Shown: positions 8,949 to 18,279 of the stretch, piece after piece
How the letters are laid out: the number at the start of each line of letters is the position of its first letter
Position numbering within the stretch: position 1 is the first letter of the stretch
Source of the DNA: Fibrobacterota bacterium
GTDB taxonomy: Bacteria; Fibrobacterota; Chitinivibrionia; Chitinivibrionales; Chitinispirillaceae
NCBI GenBank assembly: GCA_023459055.1
Contig: JAEWVR010000019.1
Coordinates: 38,480 to 102,479, forward strand
DNA length: 64,000 bases
Direction: 5' to 3'
Program-made: the position numbers and the translations under genes
Notes under the pieces: model-generated
What the model was told of the DNA's origin: nothing
Databases searched by the model: none
Seen by the model: the letters and a program-made list of their open reading frames with translations, nothing else

Positions 8949-11900
8949 ATGATCAAGTCAATCAGAATACTTTTTACAGGAGTAGTGTGCGCATATTCGG
9001 CAGTTCTTTCAGCGGCGCTTGATTCTGAAATCGGTATCGGGCTAAGTGGCCCATATCCGTTTCTATTAAAAAGCACCTCATCAAAACAACTGGTCGAAAC
9101 CGCACGGGATCATCAGTGGTCCATAAACTTCACCCGAAGTAATCAGGCTGACACCATAAAACTTATTGCTATCCGTGTACAATTCCAGAAAGATGTTTCA
9201 ACATTGACAACGGGTAACGGCTTGTTTTTCACAACCGCAAACCTTGATAATGGTGATCAGGATGAGAAAATCAACTACTCCACCATTGAGAAGAATAACG
9301 ATACACTCTACAAATACGACAGATTGCCTCATGATTCGACCTATTTCGCACTGCAGCTGGAAATGGTAAAATCATATTATAAGAAAGTTTCAAAAGGTAA
9401 ACTTATCATCACCAGTGAAATTTATCCGAAATCAAACAACGAAGTGGGTTATTCTGTAAAAGACGCGCTGCCAGCTTATTCACCTGGTGGAAAGAAAAAG
9501 AAGGAATCATATGATGATTACTACAATAGAAAGACTGCGGGGCTCATGCGGTTTATAAATGATGCAATTGCGGCAGCTAATGATGCAAAAACAAATTCTC
9601 CTTTTGCAAACATTACCTATAATGCATCAGACAAGACCTTCCGTGATCAGGCAGGCCATAAAACTGTTTTCATGATTATTCATGCAGGAGCCTCCTATTT
9701 GACAAACGGTGGTGATGGCCGCGGGAAATACAACGATACACCGTCAGACCTTATTGACGCATTCATCAACCGTGATTTTATTAAATATTACAAGGATTCA
9801 CTCAAATTAAAAACAGCAGGTTTTCCGGTCAATGGTAAAAACGGAGAGATGCTTCTTGACGAAATAATGATGTGCGCCGAAACATCTAACCAGGACGGGC
9901 TCAACTGGGGTATTCAGGGTGTTCTTGTTAATCAGATAGCACGTCAACTGGGTATCCCCGACCTATTTTCTACGTCAAGCGGAACATCAGCAATCGGTTC
10001 ATTCTGCATTATGGATTTTGCCGGATACTCAGCAGGAAAAGGATTTATTCCCCCCTACCCTTCTGCATGGGTACGCGCATTTATGGGATGGGATAATGTA
10101 AAAATTGCATCACCGGGTGTAAGAAAAAACTATCAGGTAAAAGCACTAACCTCAGTACTTGATCGTGACAGTGCAACCGCCGCAGCGTATACCGGTGATG
10201 ATACAACGATCCTTTTAGTACCGATAAATGATCATGAGTACTATCTTGTTGAAAACAGGCAGCGCAATCTCAGCGGAAACAAGGATCTGTTCAAATATGA
10301 TACTACCGAGGATGATAATATTGTTCATATTGCGGAATATCCCAACAATGTCAATATCGAAAAAAATGTAGTGACCACCAACAATTACCGGGTGATTGAA
10401 AAAGTAAACAATAATGATATCAGCCTTCCGGCATCAGGAATTCTTGTCTGGCATGTCGACGAAAACATAATCAGAAACCGCCTTGCAAATAATTTCATCA
10501 ATGCCGATTCTTTGTACCGCGGCGTTTCACTGGTAGAAGCTGACGGTGTCAATGATCTTGGTATCACTTTCTCCAACGCATTTTATTCTGCAATTTACGA
10601 TTACGGCGGGTCTGAGGATATCTTTCCGCATCAGACAACAATTAAATCTGAACTATCAACCTACGATTCCATCGGCCCTTACACACGGCCATCAACGCGT
10701 GCAAAAGATGGAGGACATACCTACCTGTCAATGAAAATCGGGACAACATCACCCGTTGTCAATAAAGAGTTATATTATCTTTCAAAAAATGATGGCGATC
10801 ATTACATCACAAATTTTTCCGATAGTGTCTTTAATGTTCAGTTGAAATGGGATTTCAGCGTTGATAACTGGCCCAAGCGTGCAGCTCCGGATCAATTTCT
10901 TGAACCGCTGGTGGTTGACATTGACAAAACACAACCAGAAAAAGAGTTTTTCCTTATTGGCAAATCGGGCAGATGTTACCTCTGGCCATCAGATACATCA
11001 GTTAATCCATATAATAAGAAGCAAACACTGGTAAACCGCAGTGATATTTTTGGATCAGCAGTTGCGTCAGCGGATACGGTTGCATATCTTGACAGTATAC
11101 CAAATCCCGTTGCAATGCCATCAACAGTTGCCGGATCAATCATGATTCCATCATCGAATGGAAAAGTGTACATTCTAAAATCAGTTTCTGTTGCAACAGG
11201 AATGATTCTTGACACGCTACGACTCAATGCTATTCCATCAACAACACTCTGCAACTACCGGGATTCATCCTGGGCGGCAGGAACAACAACCGGTCAGATC
11301 GTTTTCGGAAAAACATTTGACACACTGCATTCTGTTAAGCTTCAGTCCGACAGTGCAGTCTGTGCCATCGCGGCAGTACGGGAGCTTGGTGCAATTGCGG
11401 TCATGCAAATTGATGGTACCCTATCGCTGCTGTCAGTGAACAGTACAAAAGCAGATTCAACAGTGAAGATTACTACCGGTATCGGCCCATACACGCTTAT
11501 CACCGGCGATCTTGATAAAGATAATGCAAGTGAAATTATCGTTGCAGACAGCAGGCATGGTATATGGGTTTACAATAGAAATCTGACTCTTGCAGAAGGC
11601 TGGACTGTGGAGCCGAATGACCTTTGCAACATCTACTCATATACTGCGGAAAATGTTGAACGGCGTGGTGCAAACAGGGCATTGTTTCCGGCCAATACCG
11701 GTCTACCCTCTCTTGCAGATATCAACCGTGACGGATATCTTGATATTGTGGCTGGTGGTTCCAATGGCATCTATGCAATTAATTATAAAGGGGTACTCGT
11801 TTACGGATGGCCTGCATATCTTGACAAAAAATACTGGTATCAAAAAGGTGCCGTAAATACATCACCGGTAGTTGTTACAGGAAAAAGCCGGGATCCGCTT

Positions 11901-12713
11901 GTCCTGTTCGCATCACCAACAGGAGAAAATGCGACATTTGCAATTAAAAAAATCACAAAAGCAGATCCTCAGCGTGGCATTGTCTGGTTTACAAAAAGTG
12001 ATGGATCGACTGATAGTTTAACCGATCTTCGAAAAGGTGAAGTTGACACGATGATTGGTATAGGAGATTCATTAGTACTTCCATATATAATCCCCGGTAG
12101 TTTTGTTGATGCCATAGGTAGCAACGCAAAACGTCCCTCATCGGTTATTATGAAAAATTACCAATCAAGCTGGCCGCTTACCACAGGAAGCACAATGTCA
12201 ACATCGCCTATGATTGCATTTACAAATACTAATACGACACCGGATCTTTTCGCCGTAACGACTGAAGGGTGGATCTATCGCTGGCAGCTTGCAAAAGATA
12301 TCCTTCCCGATTCAGTGTTCTGGGCGCAGTGCGGTTATGATAACGGCAGATCATGTGCATACGGTGGTGCACAGCTTTCTTCTCTTGTAAACGATAAAGA
12401 ACCGTTGTCGTTATTCAGCTATCCCAACCCCGCACTGATCAGGAAAAATGTTACTGATGTTGTCTTCAGATACAAATTCAATGGTCCGGCTACCAATGTA
12501 AAGCTTGAGATATTTACCTATTCCGGGTTTAAGGTTTATTCAAATTCAACCATGGGCAAAGCACCGGATCAGCTAAGTGGCAGCTACCCCGACTGGAACG
12601 AACTCAATGTTTCTGTTAAGGATTTCGGCCCTGCGGTTTATCGCTGCCGGATGGAAGCGAAAATAAACGGCAAGACTTATTCGCAATACTGGAAAATGGC
12701 AATCATAAAATAA
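8949..12713 (+). CDS. large secreted M6-like pseudo-peptidase with FG-GAP-like repeats and YPNP-type C-terminal domain
   Basis: This 1254-aa protein has a signal peptide (about 1-23). The region 150-520 follows the M6 (immune inhibitor A-like) metallopeptidase layout, including LGIPDLF, an SFCIMDF segment in the place of the usual DLM-type motif, and PASGILVWHVDE. However, the zinc motif HExxH is replaced by NQIAR (residues 328-332), so both His ligands and the catalytic Glu are gone and no protease activity is expected. Residues about 640-1150 contain FG-GAP/VCBS-like repeats such as GDLDKDNASEIIVAD and ADINRDGYLDIVAGG. The last ~95 residues start with SYPNPA and end with KMAIIK, the layout of type IX-type sorting domains in Fibrobacterota-like proteins. 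It is probably a surface or secreted binding protein, co-transcribed with the next gene (19 bp gap). Confidence 0.72.
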   Translation: MIKSIRILFTGVVCAYSAVLSAALDSEIGIGLSGPYPFLLKSTSSKQLVETARDHQWSINFTRSNQADTIKLIAIRVQFQKDVSTLTTGNGLFFTTANLDNGDQDEKINYSTIEKNNDTLYKYDRLPHDSTYFALQLEMVKSYYKKVSKGKLIITSEIYPKSNNEVGYSVKDALPAYSPGGKKKKESYDDYYNRKTAGLMRFINDAIAAANDAKTNSPFANITYNASDKTFRDQAGHKTVFMIIHAGASYLTNGGDGRGKYNDTPSDLIDAFINRDFIKYYKDSLKLKTAGFPVNGKNGEMLLDEIMMCAETSNQDGLNWGIQGVLVNQIARQLGIPDLFSTSSGTSAIGSFCIMDFAGYSAGKGFIPPYPSAWVRAFMGWDNVKIASPGVRKNYQVKALTSVLDRDSATAAAYTGDDTTILLVPINDHEYYLVENRQRNLSGNKDLFKYDTTEDDNIVHIAEYPNNVNIEKNVVTTNNYRVIEKVNNNDISLPASGILVWHVDENIIRNRLANNFINADSLYRGVSLVEADGVNDLGITFSNAFYSAIYDYGGSEDIFPHQTTIKSELSTYDSIGPYTRPSTRAKDGGHTYLSMKIGTTSPVVNKELYYLSKNDGDHYITNFSDSVFNVQLKWDFSVDNWPKRAAPDQFLEPLVVDIDKTQPEKEFFLIGKSGRCYLWPSDTSVNPYNKKQTLVNRSDIFGSAVASADTVAYLDSIPNPVAMPSTVAGSIMIPSSNGKVYILKSVSVATGMILDTLRLNAIPSTTLCNYRDSSWAAGTTTGQIVFGKTFDTLHSVKLQSDSAVCAIAAVRELGAIAVMQIDGTLSLLSVNSTKADSTVKITTGIGPYTLITGDLDKDNASEIIVADSRHGIWVYNRNLTLAEGWTVEPNDLCNIYSYTAENVERRGANRALFPANTGLPSLADINRDGYLDIVAGGSNGIYAINYKGVLVYGWPAYLDKKYWYQKGAVNTSPVVVTGKSRDPLVLFASPTGENATFAIKKITKADPQRGIVWFTKSDGSTDSLTDLRKGEVDTMIGIGDSLVLPYIIPGSFVDAIGSNAKRPSSVIMKNYQSSWPLTTGSTMSTSPMIAFTNTNTTPDLFAVTTEGWIYRWQLAKDILPDSVFWAQCGYDNGRSCAYGGAQLSSLVNDKEPLSLFSYPNPALIRKNVTDVVFRYKFNGPATNVKLEIFTYSGFKVYSNSTMGKAPDQLSGSYPDWNELNVSVKDFGPAVYRCRMEAKINGKTYSQYWKMAIIK

Positions 12714-12732
12714 CAACATTGGAAAAATCATT

Positions 12733-15700
12733 GTGAAACTTCGACTACGCGCTCTTTTTCTCGTTCTTTTTGCAGTTACTTCTGTGTTTGCGGCAAAATT
12801 TAACGCCCATGGCTTAAAATTTCACACCGTTGAAACAGAACATTTTATTATTAGTTACATGGATGGAACCGGGCATCTTGTAAAAAAAGTTGCATCACGC
12901 TTTGAAGAACTATACTCGATTTACAGGCACACTTACAATATCGCACTGCCAAATAAGACCAATGTAGTGATCCTCGACAGTGATGAGAGTAACGGCTGGG
13001 CACTTCACTATACCAACACGATCACCCTCTGGACTCACGATTTTGATTTCAACATGCGCGGAAGCCATGACTGGTTCGAAGATGTCATTGCCCATGAGTA
13101 TGCACATATTGTTTCAATGTCATCAGCAATAAAAACGCCATCTGTTATATCCGATTTTCGAATTGGCTATTTTTCCCATCCTAACGAAGTAAACCGTGTG
13201 GAAGCGATTCACTCGTTTCCATCAGAGATGCTCCCGCGCTGGTTTTCTGAGGGTATCGCTCAATACGAGAGTACACGAAATAATGGTGATTCTTGGGATT
13301 CACATCGTGATATGATTATGCGATCACTGTCGCTTTCTAATAACATTCTCTCCTGGAATCACATGCAGGTTTTTACCGGTAAGGGTGATGATTATGAAAA
13401 AACATACAACCACGGTTTCTCTCTTGTTAAGTACATTGCAGAAACCTACGGTTATGACAAGGTTCCGGCCCTGCTGCGTGCATCCAGTAAATTGCCCCGT
13501 CTTACGTTCGACCGATCGATAAAGGAAGTGCTTGGTATCAGCGGAAAACGCTTATATGAAGACTGGAAAAAGCATCTTGAAAAGCACTACAAGGAACAGG
13601 TTAAAAACCTTGGAACTCAGGTGTATGGCAAAAAAATCAATAAGTATGGTTATGAAAACTTCTGGCCTCAGTTTACCCCTGACGGTAAAGGGATATTCTT
13701 TTTATCGAACGGTAAGAGCGAGTACGGACGCAAGATGATGTATCTGTATTCACTTTCTGATACAGTCAAGGAAGATGACAAAATTAAACTGGTCAAGCCA
13801 TTAGGTGGTTTTTACAGCATTAATGCCGCTACTGGTAAAATCTGTTATACATCACCAAAATCACGCAAATCGATTTTGCCACCGGAGCGTGGCGGTGAAC
13901 CGGTCCGTGATATTTTCATTGATACGATGCCATCAGGAAAAAAGCCAAAAGGGCTCTTTCATAAAAAAACTGAAAAACAGATTACCTTTGGCAAAGATAT
14001 TATGAATGCTGTATTTTCGCCTGATGGCAAAACATTTGCTGGAGCACAGCGTGATGTTGACAAATTCAGGCTTATTCTCACCGATACATCCGGTAAAATC
14101 CTGAAAACAATGTACCCTGTAGATACGACTAAAAATGATCTGTTCTTTATCTATACAATCGACTGGGCTCCTGATGGATCAAAAATTGCATTCAGCTACT
14201 TCGATTATAAAAACCGTAAAGTTGCAATCTTTGATACAACAACAAAAAAATGTGAGATCATCTGTGATACCGAGCACGATGAGCGTGATCCCCGTTTCAG
14301 CCCCGACAGCAAACACCTCTATTTTTCATCCGACAGAACCGGTATTTTTAACATCTACCGGTATGAATTTGCATCAGGTAAACTGGAGCAGATCACTAAT
14401 GTAACCGGCGGAGCTTTTGCACCATCAATTTCGCCTGACAATAAAAAACTTGTCTACGCCGGATATGCCAAGGAAGGATACGGAATTTACTATATCGACA
14501 ACATCGTACCGGTTACCGCCGCTGACTCAGCCACAGTGCACCCAACGGTTACGGAAAAAGGATATACACCGGAAGAGCCATGCACATTGTCAATATCAAC
14601 ACCACGAAAATATTCACGAATGCCGCGTCAGTTACTTCTCGTTCCGACATTTTTCGCAGAACAGGCTGTAACAGAAACAAACAATGTCAACAAAGGCAAA
14701 ACTGTTTTTAAAACAGGATTAATTTTCAATCTTATTGAGCCGCTTACTTTATCAAATCTTGGAAACGAAATTGACGGGTACTTTTTATTCGAACCAAAAC
14801 ATTTTCCCATTGACCTGAACCGAGGATTCTTTAATCCCGATGCCAATTACGATATTGGCCTTATAGGAACTACCCATGCTCTTCCTTTTGATATCTCCAT
14901 GGATTACAGTTTACGGGGTATAGCTGGTGTTGATACATTTTACAATGAGGGAAGAGATGAGATTGATGAACTCCCCTATAATGTACAGTATCAGAAATTA
15001 AATCTGCAGGTTTCTCATTATTTCTTTAAAAGTCTCAATCAAAATACGACACTTGCACAAGGCCCCGGAGCACATCTGCTCCTTGGCGGCAATATGACTG
15101 ATGTTAATGTGTACATTGACAGTGTGGTAGATTTTAAATACACACTTGATCAAGGGTTTCGTTTTGGTGCTATGGCAACGACGGGTAAAATCGGCATGAA
15201 CAGCAGGAGTACGATCTCACCTGAAGGCCATGTATTGAAGCTTCAATACACCTATAATACCATGCTTGCACTAAAGGAGGAAAACAGTTTTAATCAGAAT
15301 AAGGAACGATTTGACAAGTACACGTATCATGAGATACGGGGTCACCTGAAAATGGGTATACCAACACCATGGTATAAAAAACATGATTTCCATATTGATC
15401 TTAATGGTGTTACTATAGAAAATACGACAAAAGGTGACACACCGCTGCCATCATATTTTCAACCGGCCGGATGGTTACCCGGTTACTCCTATTTCTACAA
15501 GTCCCAAAAGACAAAAGCTATTAAAACAAATAAAGACTCCATTGTATCATTTGATACACTCGTCCTTACCGGCAATACAGTTATCCAGGGTGAGTTCTCG
15601 TACAGATTCCCATTATGGAAAGGGCTAATTGACAAAAGATTTAGTTTTATCTATTTCGATCAGCTCTATGGTGCATTTAACATTTCAGGTGGTGCGGCAT

Positions 15701-15942
15701 TTGATAATCCATCCGATATCCGGGATCTTGGACGTGATGATGTCTTACTGTCTGTTGGCGGAGAGATCAGACTTGAGACAAAAACATTCAGCTCATTTCC
15801 AATGGCAATCAAACTCCGTTACGATCGCGGCCTTGACAGAGACAGACCAATCGGCGGGGACCGTCTGACCTTTACATTAGGGTATGATTTTGACAACTGG
15901 GGAACGGTACTCTCACCCGATTATTCACGGCAGAGGCGGTAG
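12733..15942 (+). CDS. gluzincin metallopeptidase fused to PD40 beta-propeller and C-terminal outer-membrane barrel
   Basis: This 1069-aa protein has a signal peptide (about 1-20). The N-terminal peptidase domain has an intact zinc site: HEYAH at 121-125, and Glu173 in RWFSEGIAQYE as third ligand. Residues about 300-600 carry TolB/PD40-type blades (FWPQFTPDGKGIFFLS, FSPDGKTFAGA, WAPDGSKIAFSY, FSPDSKHLYFSS, ISPDNKKLVYAG). From about 640 to the C-terminus the alternating pattern suggests a BamA-like or other outer-membrane barrel, ending with a paired-strand region. The likely role is a surface- or periplasm-facing protease tethered to the outer membrane; the substrate is unknown. It follows the pseudo-peptidase gene by 19 bp, so one active and one inactive peptidase are made together. 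Confidence 0.75.
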   Translation: MKLRLRALFLVLFAVTSVFAAKFNAHGLKFHTVETEHFIISYMDGTGHLVKKVASRFEELYSIYRHTYNIALPNKTNVVILDSDESNGWALHYTNTITLWTHDFDFNMRGSHDWFEDVIAHEYAHIVSMSSAIKTPSVISDFRIGYFSHPNEVNRVEAIHSFPSEMLPRWFSEGIAQYESTRNNGDSWDSHRDMIMRSLSLSNNILSWNHMQVFTGKGDDYEKTYNHGFSLVKYIAETYGYDKVPALLRASSKLPRLTFDRSIKEVLGISGKRLYEDWKKHLEKHYKEQVKNLGTQVYGKKINKYGYENFWPQFTPDGKGIFFLSNGKSEYGRKMMYLYSLSDTVKEDDKIKLVKPLGGFYSINAATGKICYTSPKSRKSILPPERGGEPVRDIFIDTMPSGKKPKGLFHKKTEKQITFGKDIMNAVFSPDGKTFAGAQRDVDKFRLILTDTSGKILKTMYPVDTTKNDLFFIYTIDWAPDGSKIAFSYFDYKNRKVAIFDTTTKKCEIICDTEHDERDPRFSPDSKHLYFSSDRTGIFNIYRYEFASGKLEQITNVTGGAFAPSISPDNKKLVYAGYAKEGYGIYYIDNIVPVTAADSATVHPTVTEKGYTPEEPCTLSISTPRKYSRMPRQLLLVPTFFAEQAVTETNNVNKGKTVFKTGLIFNLIEPLTLSNLGNEIDGYFLFEPKHFPIDLNRGFFNPDANYDIGLIGTTHALPFDISMDYSLRGIAGVDTFYNEGRDEIDELPYNVQYQKLNLQVSHYFFKSLNQNTTLAQGPGAHLLLGGNMTDVNVYIDSVVDFKYTLDQGFRFGAMATTGKIGMNSRSTISPEGHVLKLQYTYNTMLALKEENSFNQNKERFDKYTYHEIRGHLKMGIPTPWYKKHDFHIDLNGVTIENTTKGDTPLPSYFQPAGWLPGYSYFYKSQKTKAIKTNKDSIVSFDTLVLTGNTVIQGEFSYRFPLWKGLIDKRFSFIYFDQLYGAFNISGGAAFDNPSDIRDLGRDDVLLSVGGEIRLETKTFSSFPMAIKLRYDRGLDRDRPIGGDRLTFTLGYDFDNWGTVLSPDYSRQRR

Positions 15943-16043
15943 AGAGGTACACTAAACGCCACTATACTGACGGCCCCCTCAATCCCCGGGACTTAAATAA
16001 TAATTGCAATGTGATAAAGAAATTTATCGGTGAAAGATGAGCC

Positions 16044-16091
16044 CTCCCTGACGGTCAGGCCTCTGAATTCCGAACCCCGATCGTCAGGGAG
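16044..16091. repeat. inverted repeat between convergent genes
   Basis: The arms CTCCCTGACG (16044-16053) and CGTCAGGGAG (16082-16091) pair perfectly over 10 bp around a 28-nt spacer. The location, between the converging barrel-peptidase and aroD genes, fits a bidirectional transcription end or a dispersed palindromic repeat. There is no T run. Confidence 0.5.
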
Positions 16092-16138
16092 ATGGGTGAT
16101 TCAAGGTAGTGCCTGGACTTAAAGAAATCAATTTGGTC

Positions 16139-16816
16139 TCACGCGAAGTACAACCCGATCTCCTCAACCAGTTTCTTTGCACTTAATTGACCCGGTGCGA
16201 CTGGCTTCTCAATGAATCCATAGGTAAACAAAGATCCGAACAGCGGAGCAATCACCCTTGAGATTGTTCCGTGAGATCCCATTGCGATGGTGACAACCGG
16301 TATAGTGCACTCCTGTGTAAAAGTAAACAACCGGCGGACATCATCGCGACTGTTTGCCATCACTGCAAGCTTTACAATATCGGCACCCTGATCAAGGGCG
16401 CGTTTCACCATATCGTTCATCATATCATTTGATGGCGTTTTATTGTAGTCATGCTCCGAAACGATTACTGTTTTACCTTTTGCGAAGCCACGAACCTCGT
16501 TTGAAATCGGTGTGCCGAGCTCAAGATCAATGCTGTCAACAAACGGCATAATCGCTCTGAAAATGGCGATACGATCCTTTGATGTCCACTCGTTTTCACG
16601 CACCGTTCCGATCATCGGAAGCGCAGCTTCACTCTTTACTTTTTGAAGATATGCGACAATAGTGTCAAGTGGTGTCTTGTAACAATCAATGCGCATTTCA
16701 AACATAGCTGCACCAGCCTGCTTTACATCAAGAATCTTTTCCACACAGAAAAGTTCATCAATAACAGCAACGACCTTCGGTTCTTTCCCAAGTAAACAAC
16801 TGCCGATTGATAGCAT
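16139..16816 (-). CDS. aroD: 3-dehydroquinate dehydratase, type I
   Basis: This enzyme dehydrates 3-dehydroquinate to 3-dehydroshikimate in the shikimate pathway through a Schiff base. Numbered from the upstream ATG at 16834, the active-site residues are Glu46/Arg48 (EMRID), His128 (SEHDY), Lys155 (DIVKLA, the Schiff-base Lys), Arg193 and the APGQ loop ending at Gln216. All are present and the length is normal. I chose the second ATG at 16816 because GGAG lies about 6 nt upstream, whereas the upstream ATG abuts the GC-rich repeat at 16840-16900 and has no ribosome site. No other aro gene is in the window. Confidence 0.92.
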   Translation of the reverse strand: MLSIGSCLLGKEPKVVAVIDELFCVEKILDVKQAGAAMFEMRIDCYKTPLDTIVAYLQKVKSEAALPMIGTVRENEWTSKDRIAIFRAIMPFVDSIDLELGTPISNEVRGFAKGKTVIVSEHDYNKTPSNDMMNDMVKRALDQGADIVKLAVMANSRDDVRRLFTFTQECTIPVVTIAMGSHGTISRVIAPLFGSLFTYGFIEKPVAPGQLSAKKLVEEIGLYFA

Positions 16817-16839
16817 TCTATTCTCCGTTTGCATCCGTT

Positions 16840-16900
16840 TTGCCTCACCCCCCCGACCCCCTCTCCAATAAGAATTGTAGAGGGGGAGCTGGAGGTTAAT
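16840..16900. repeat. GC-rich dispersed repeat, copy 1
   Basis: A C-run (CCTCACCCCCCCGACCCCC) is followed about 20 nt later by the complementary AGAGGGGGAG. Nearly the same unit occurs at 22033-22090. It sits directly upstream of aroD. Confidence 0.6.
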
Positions 16901-16950
16901 TGTGATCAGTCTTATTTCAATTCGATATAGTATGTAACAGGAAAATAAGG

Positions 16951-17026
16951 ATCTACTTCTTCACTTCCTTACTTCTTCACTTCCTTACTTCCTTACTTCC
17001 TTACTTCCCTATTTCCCTACTTCCCT
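16951..17026. repeat. TTCCTTAC/TTCTTCAC tandem low-complexity tract
   Basis: About ten units of the type ACTTCCTT, ACTTCTTC or ACTTCCCT run head to tail. The TAG stop codon of the following leftward radical SAM gene (17017-17019) lies inside the tract, so repeat length changes could alter that protein's C-terminus. It is not a CRISPR: the units are about 8 bp with no spacers. Confidence 0.8.
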
Positions 17027-17994
17027 TTAATCATTGCTTCAGCTCTTTTATCAAGATATGCCACCAGCCCATCAGGTATTCTCGGTCTCATACCGCTGTC
17101 GTCCCAGACTTCAGGGCTTTCCATGCACATGTAGAGCGTTATACCATTGTGCATTGCATCAAATTCTTCCCGCATTGCACGGTACATCTCTGTTCTGACC
17201 GGCCTGAAATAGCGCAGTTTTCCATCCGCTCCGTTAATCATTTCACCCGAAAACAGGGGTACGTGCAATCCATTTTCCTTTAGAAAGGACTTCAGTGATG
17301 GCATCGTGCGAAAACCGCCCATACTGACATAGGCTATCTTTTCCGGTTTGCTGATATAATCAAATATTTTCCTGACCACCATCCGGTATTCATCAAGACT
17401 CTGTTCATACCGGAACATCGGATCAAAATGAAACGCCACATAAAAGCCCATCTCTACGCACCTCCTTGCAGCATCAAGCCGCGAATCAAGCGGTGCAGTC
17501 CCGCGCTCCATCAGTGCAATCATCGCCGGTGTATTAAGAGAGAATCCGATAATCACCCTGCCTGGATCTTTTATCTTACTAAGATTTCCGATATTGGTAC
17601 TTTTTGTCTTATATTCAATCACCGCGTTATACGGCTGTAACAACGCTGCGATCTTTACTGAAAATTCTGTCTGATGATCGAGATAGAGGCTGTCACCAAA
17701 TTCTCCAGTGCCAAACCGGACTATTCCTTTTCTGCTTGCCATTTTTTCATGTAGTTCCCGTTCAAGATCACCGAAATTATCACAAATTGTCTGTCCATGA
17801 TTTTCAAAATATGCCTGAAGCACACAGTACCGGCAGTACATGCCGCAACCTGTTCCGGGTGTAATAATCTGGTAGCCACAGCAATAGTACGGCGCATTTG
17901 TCCCCGGACAGGGTTTCCAGAACTCCCCCTGAAATGTTTTGTTACTTATTCGCTGACGCTGCTCTGCGTTAGGAATTTCACAGGTTTTCATCAT
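17017..17994 (-). CDS. spore photoproduct lyase-like radical SAM protein
   Basis: This 325-aa protein has the CxxxCxxC cluster motif of radical SAM enzymes at Cys50, Cys54 and Cys57 (GCGMYCRYC). Further features of the SplB-like family are present: PYYCCGYQ before the cluster, the GTGEFGDSL segment around 95-103, a strand YKTKS, and GFSLNTP with the ERGTAPLDSRLDAARR helix. Real spore photoproduct lyase repairs 5-thyminyl-5,6-dihydrothymine in endospores. This genome shows no sign of sporulation, so the substrate is probably different. It is divergent from the DUF1573 gene. The C-terminal codons run into the tandem repeat. Confidence 0.78.
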   Translation of the reverse strand: MMKTCEIPNAEQRQRISNKTFQGEFWKPCPGTNAPYYCCGYQIITPGTGCGMYCRYCVLQAYFENHGQTICDNFGDLERELHEKMASRKGIVRFGTGEFGDSLYLDHQTEFSVKIAALLQPYNAVIEYKTKSTNIGNLSKIKDPGRVIIGFSLNTPAMIALMERGTAPLDSRLDAARRCVEMGFYVAFHFDPMFRYEQSLDEYRMVVRKIFDYISKPEKIAYVSMGGFRTMPSLKSFLKENGLHVPLFSGEMINGADGKLRYFRPVRTEMYRAMREEFDAMHNGITLYMCMESPEVWDDSGMRPRIPDGLVAYLDKRAEAMIKGK

Positions 17995-18279
17995 GTGCGC
18001 ATACTCTTCTGCTAAAAAGCTAGTAGTGTATCATCGATTTCCGTCAGACAGCATCCGCCAGAACAATTGTAAAAACCGTCTGATTTGTAACAGAAAATAC
18101 AAAATTAACGCTGCTCTTATTGACATTTTTTTAAAATTCGTTGCATGATTAAAGCATACAGGCGTTTTTAGAACTTGCGTATATTATTTTAAATTCTTCG
18201 ACAGTTTGCGGCAATGCCTGTATTTGACAATTATTTCGGGCCATAATCGTAATGCTTATAAAATCTGGAGGGTATTTAT

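Noticed and set aside
16951..17026. Possible CRISPR-like array
   Set aside because: Units are about 8 bp, contiguous and without spacers; no cas genes are in the window.
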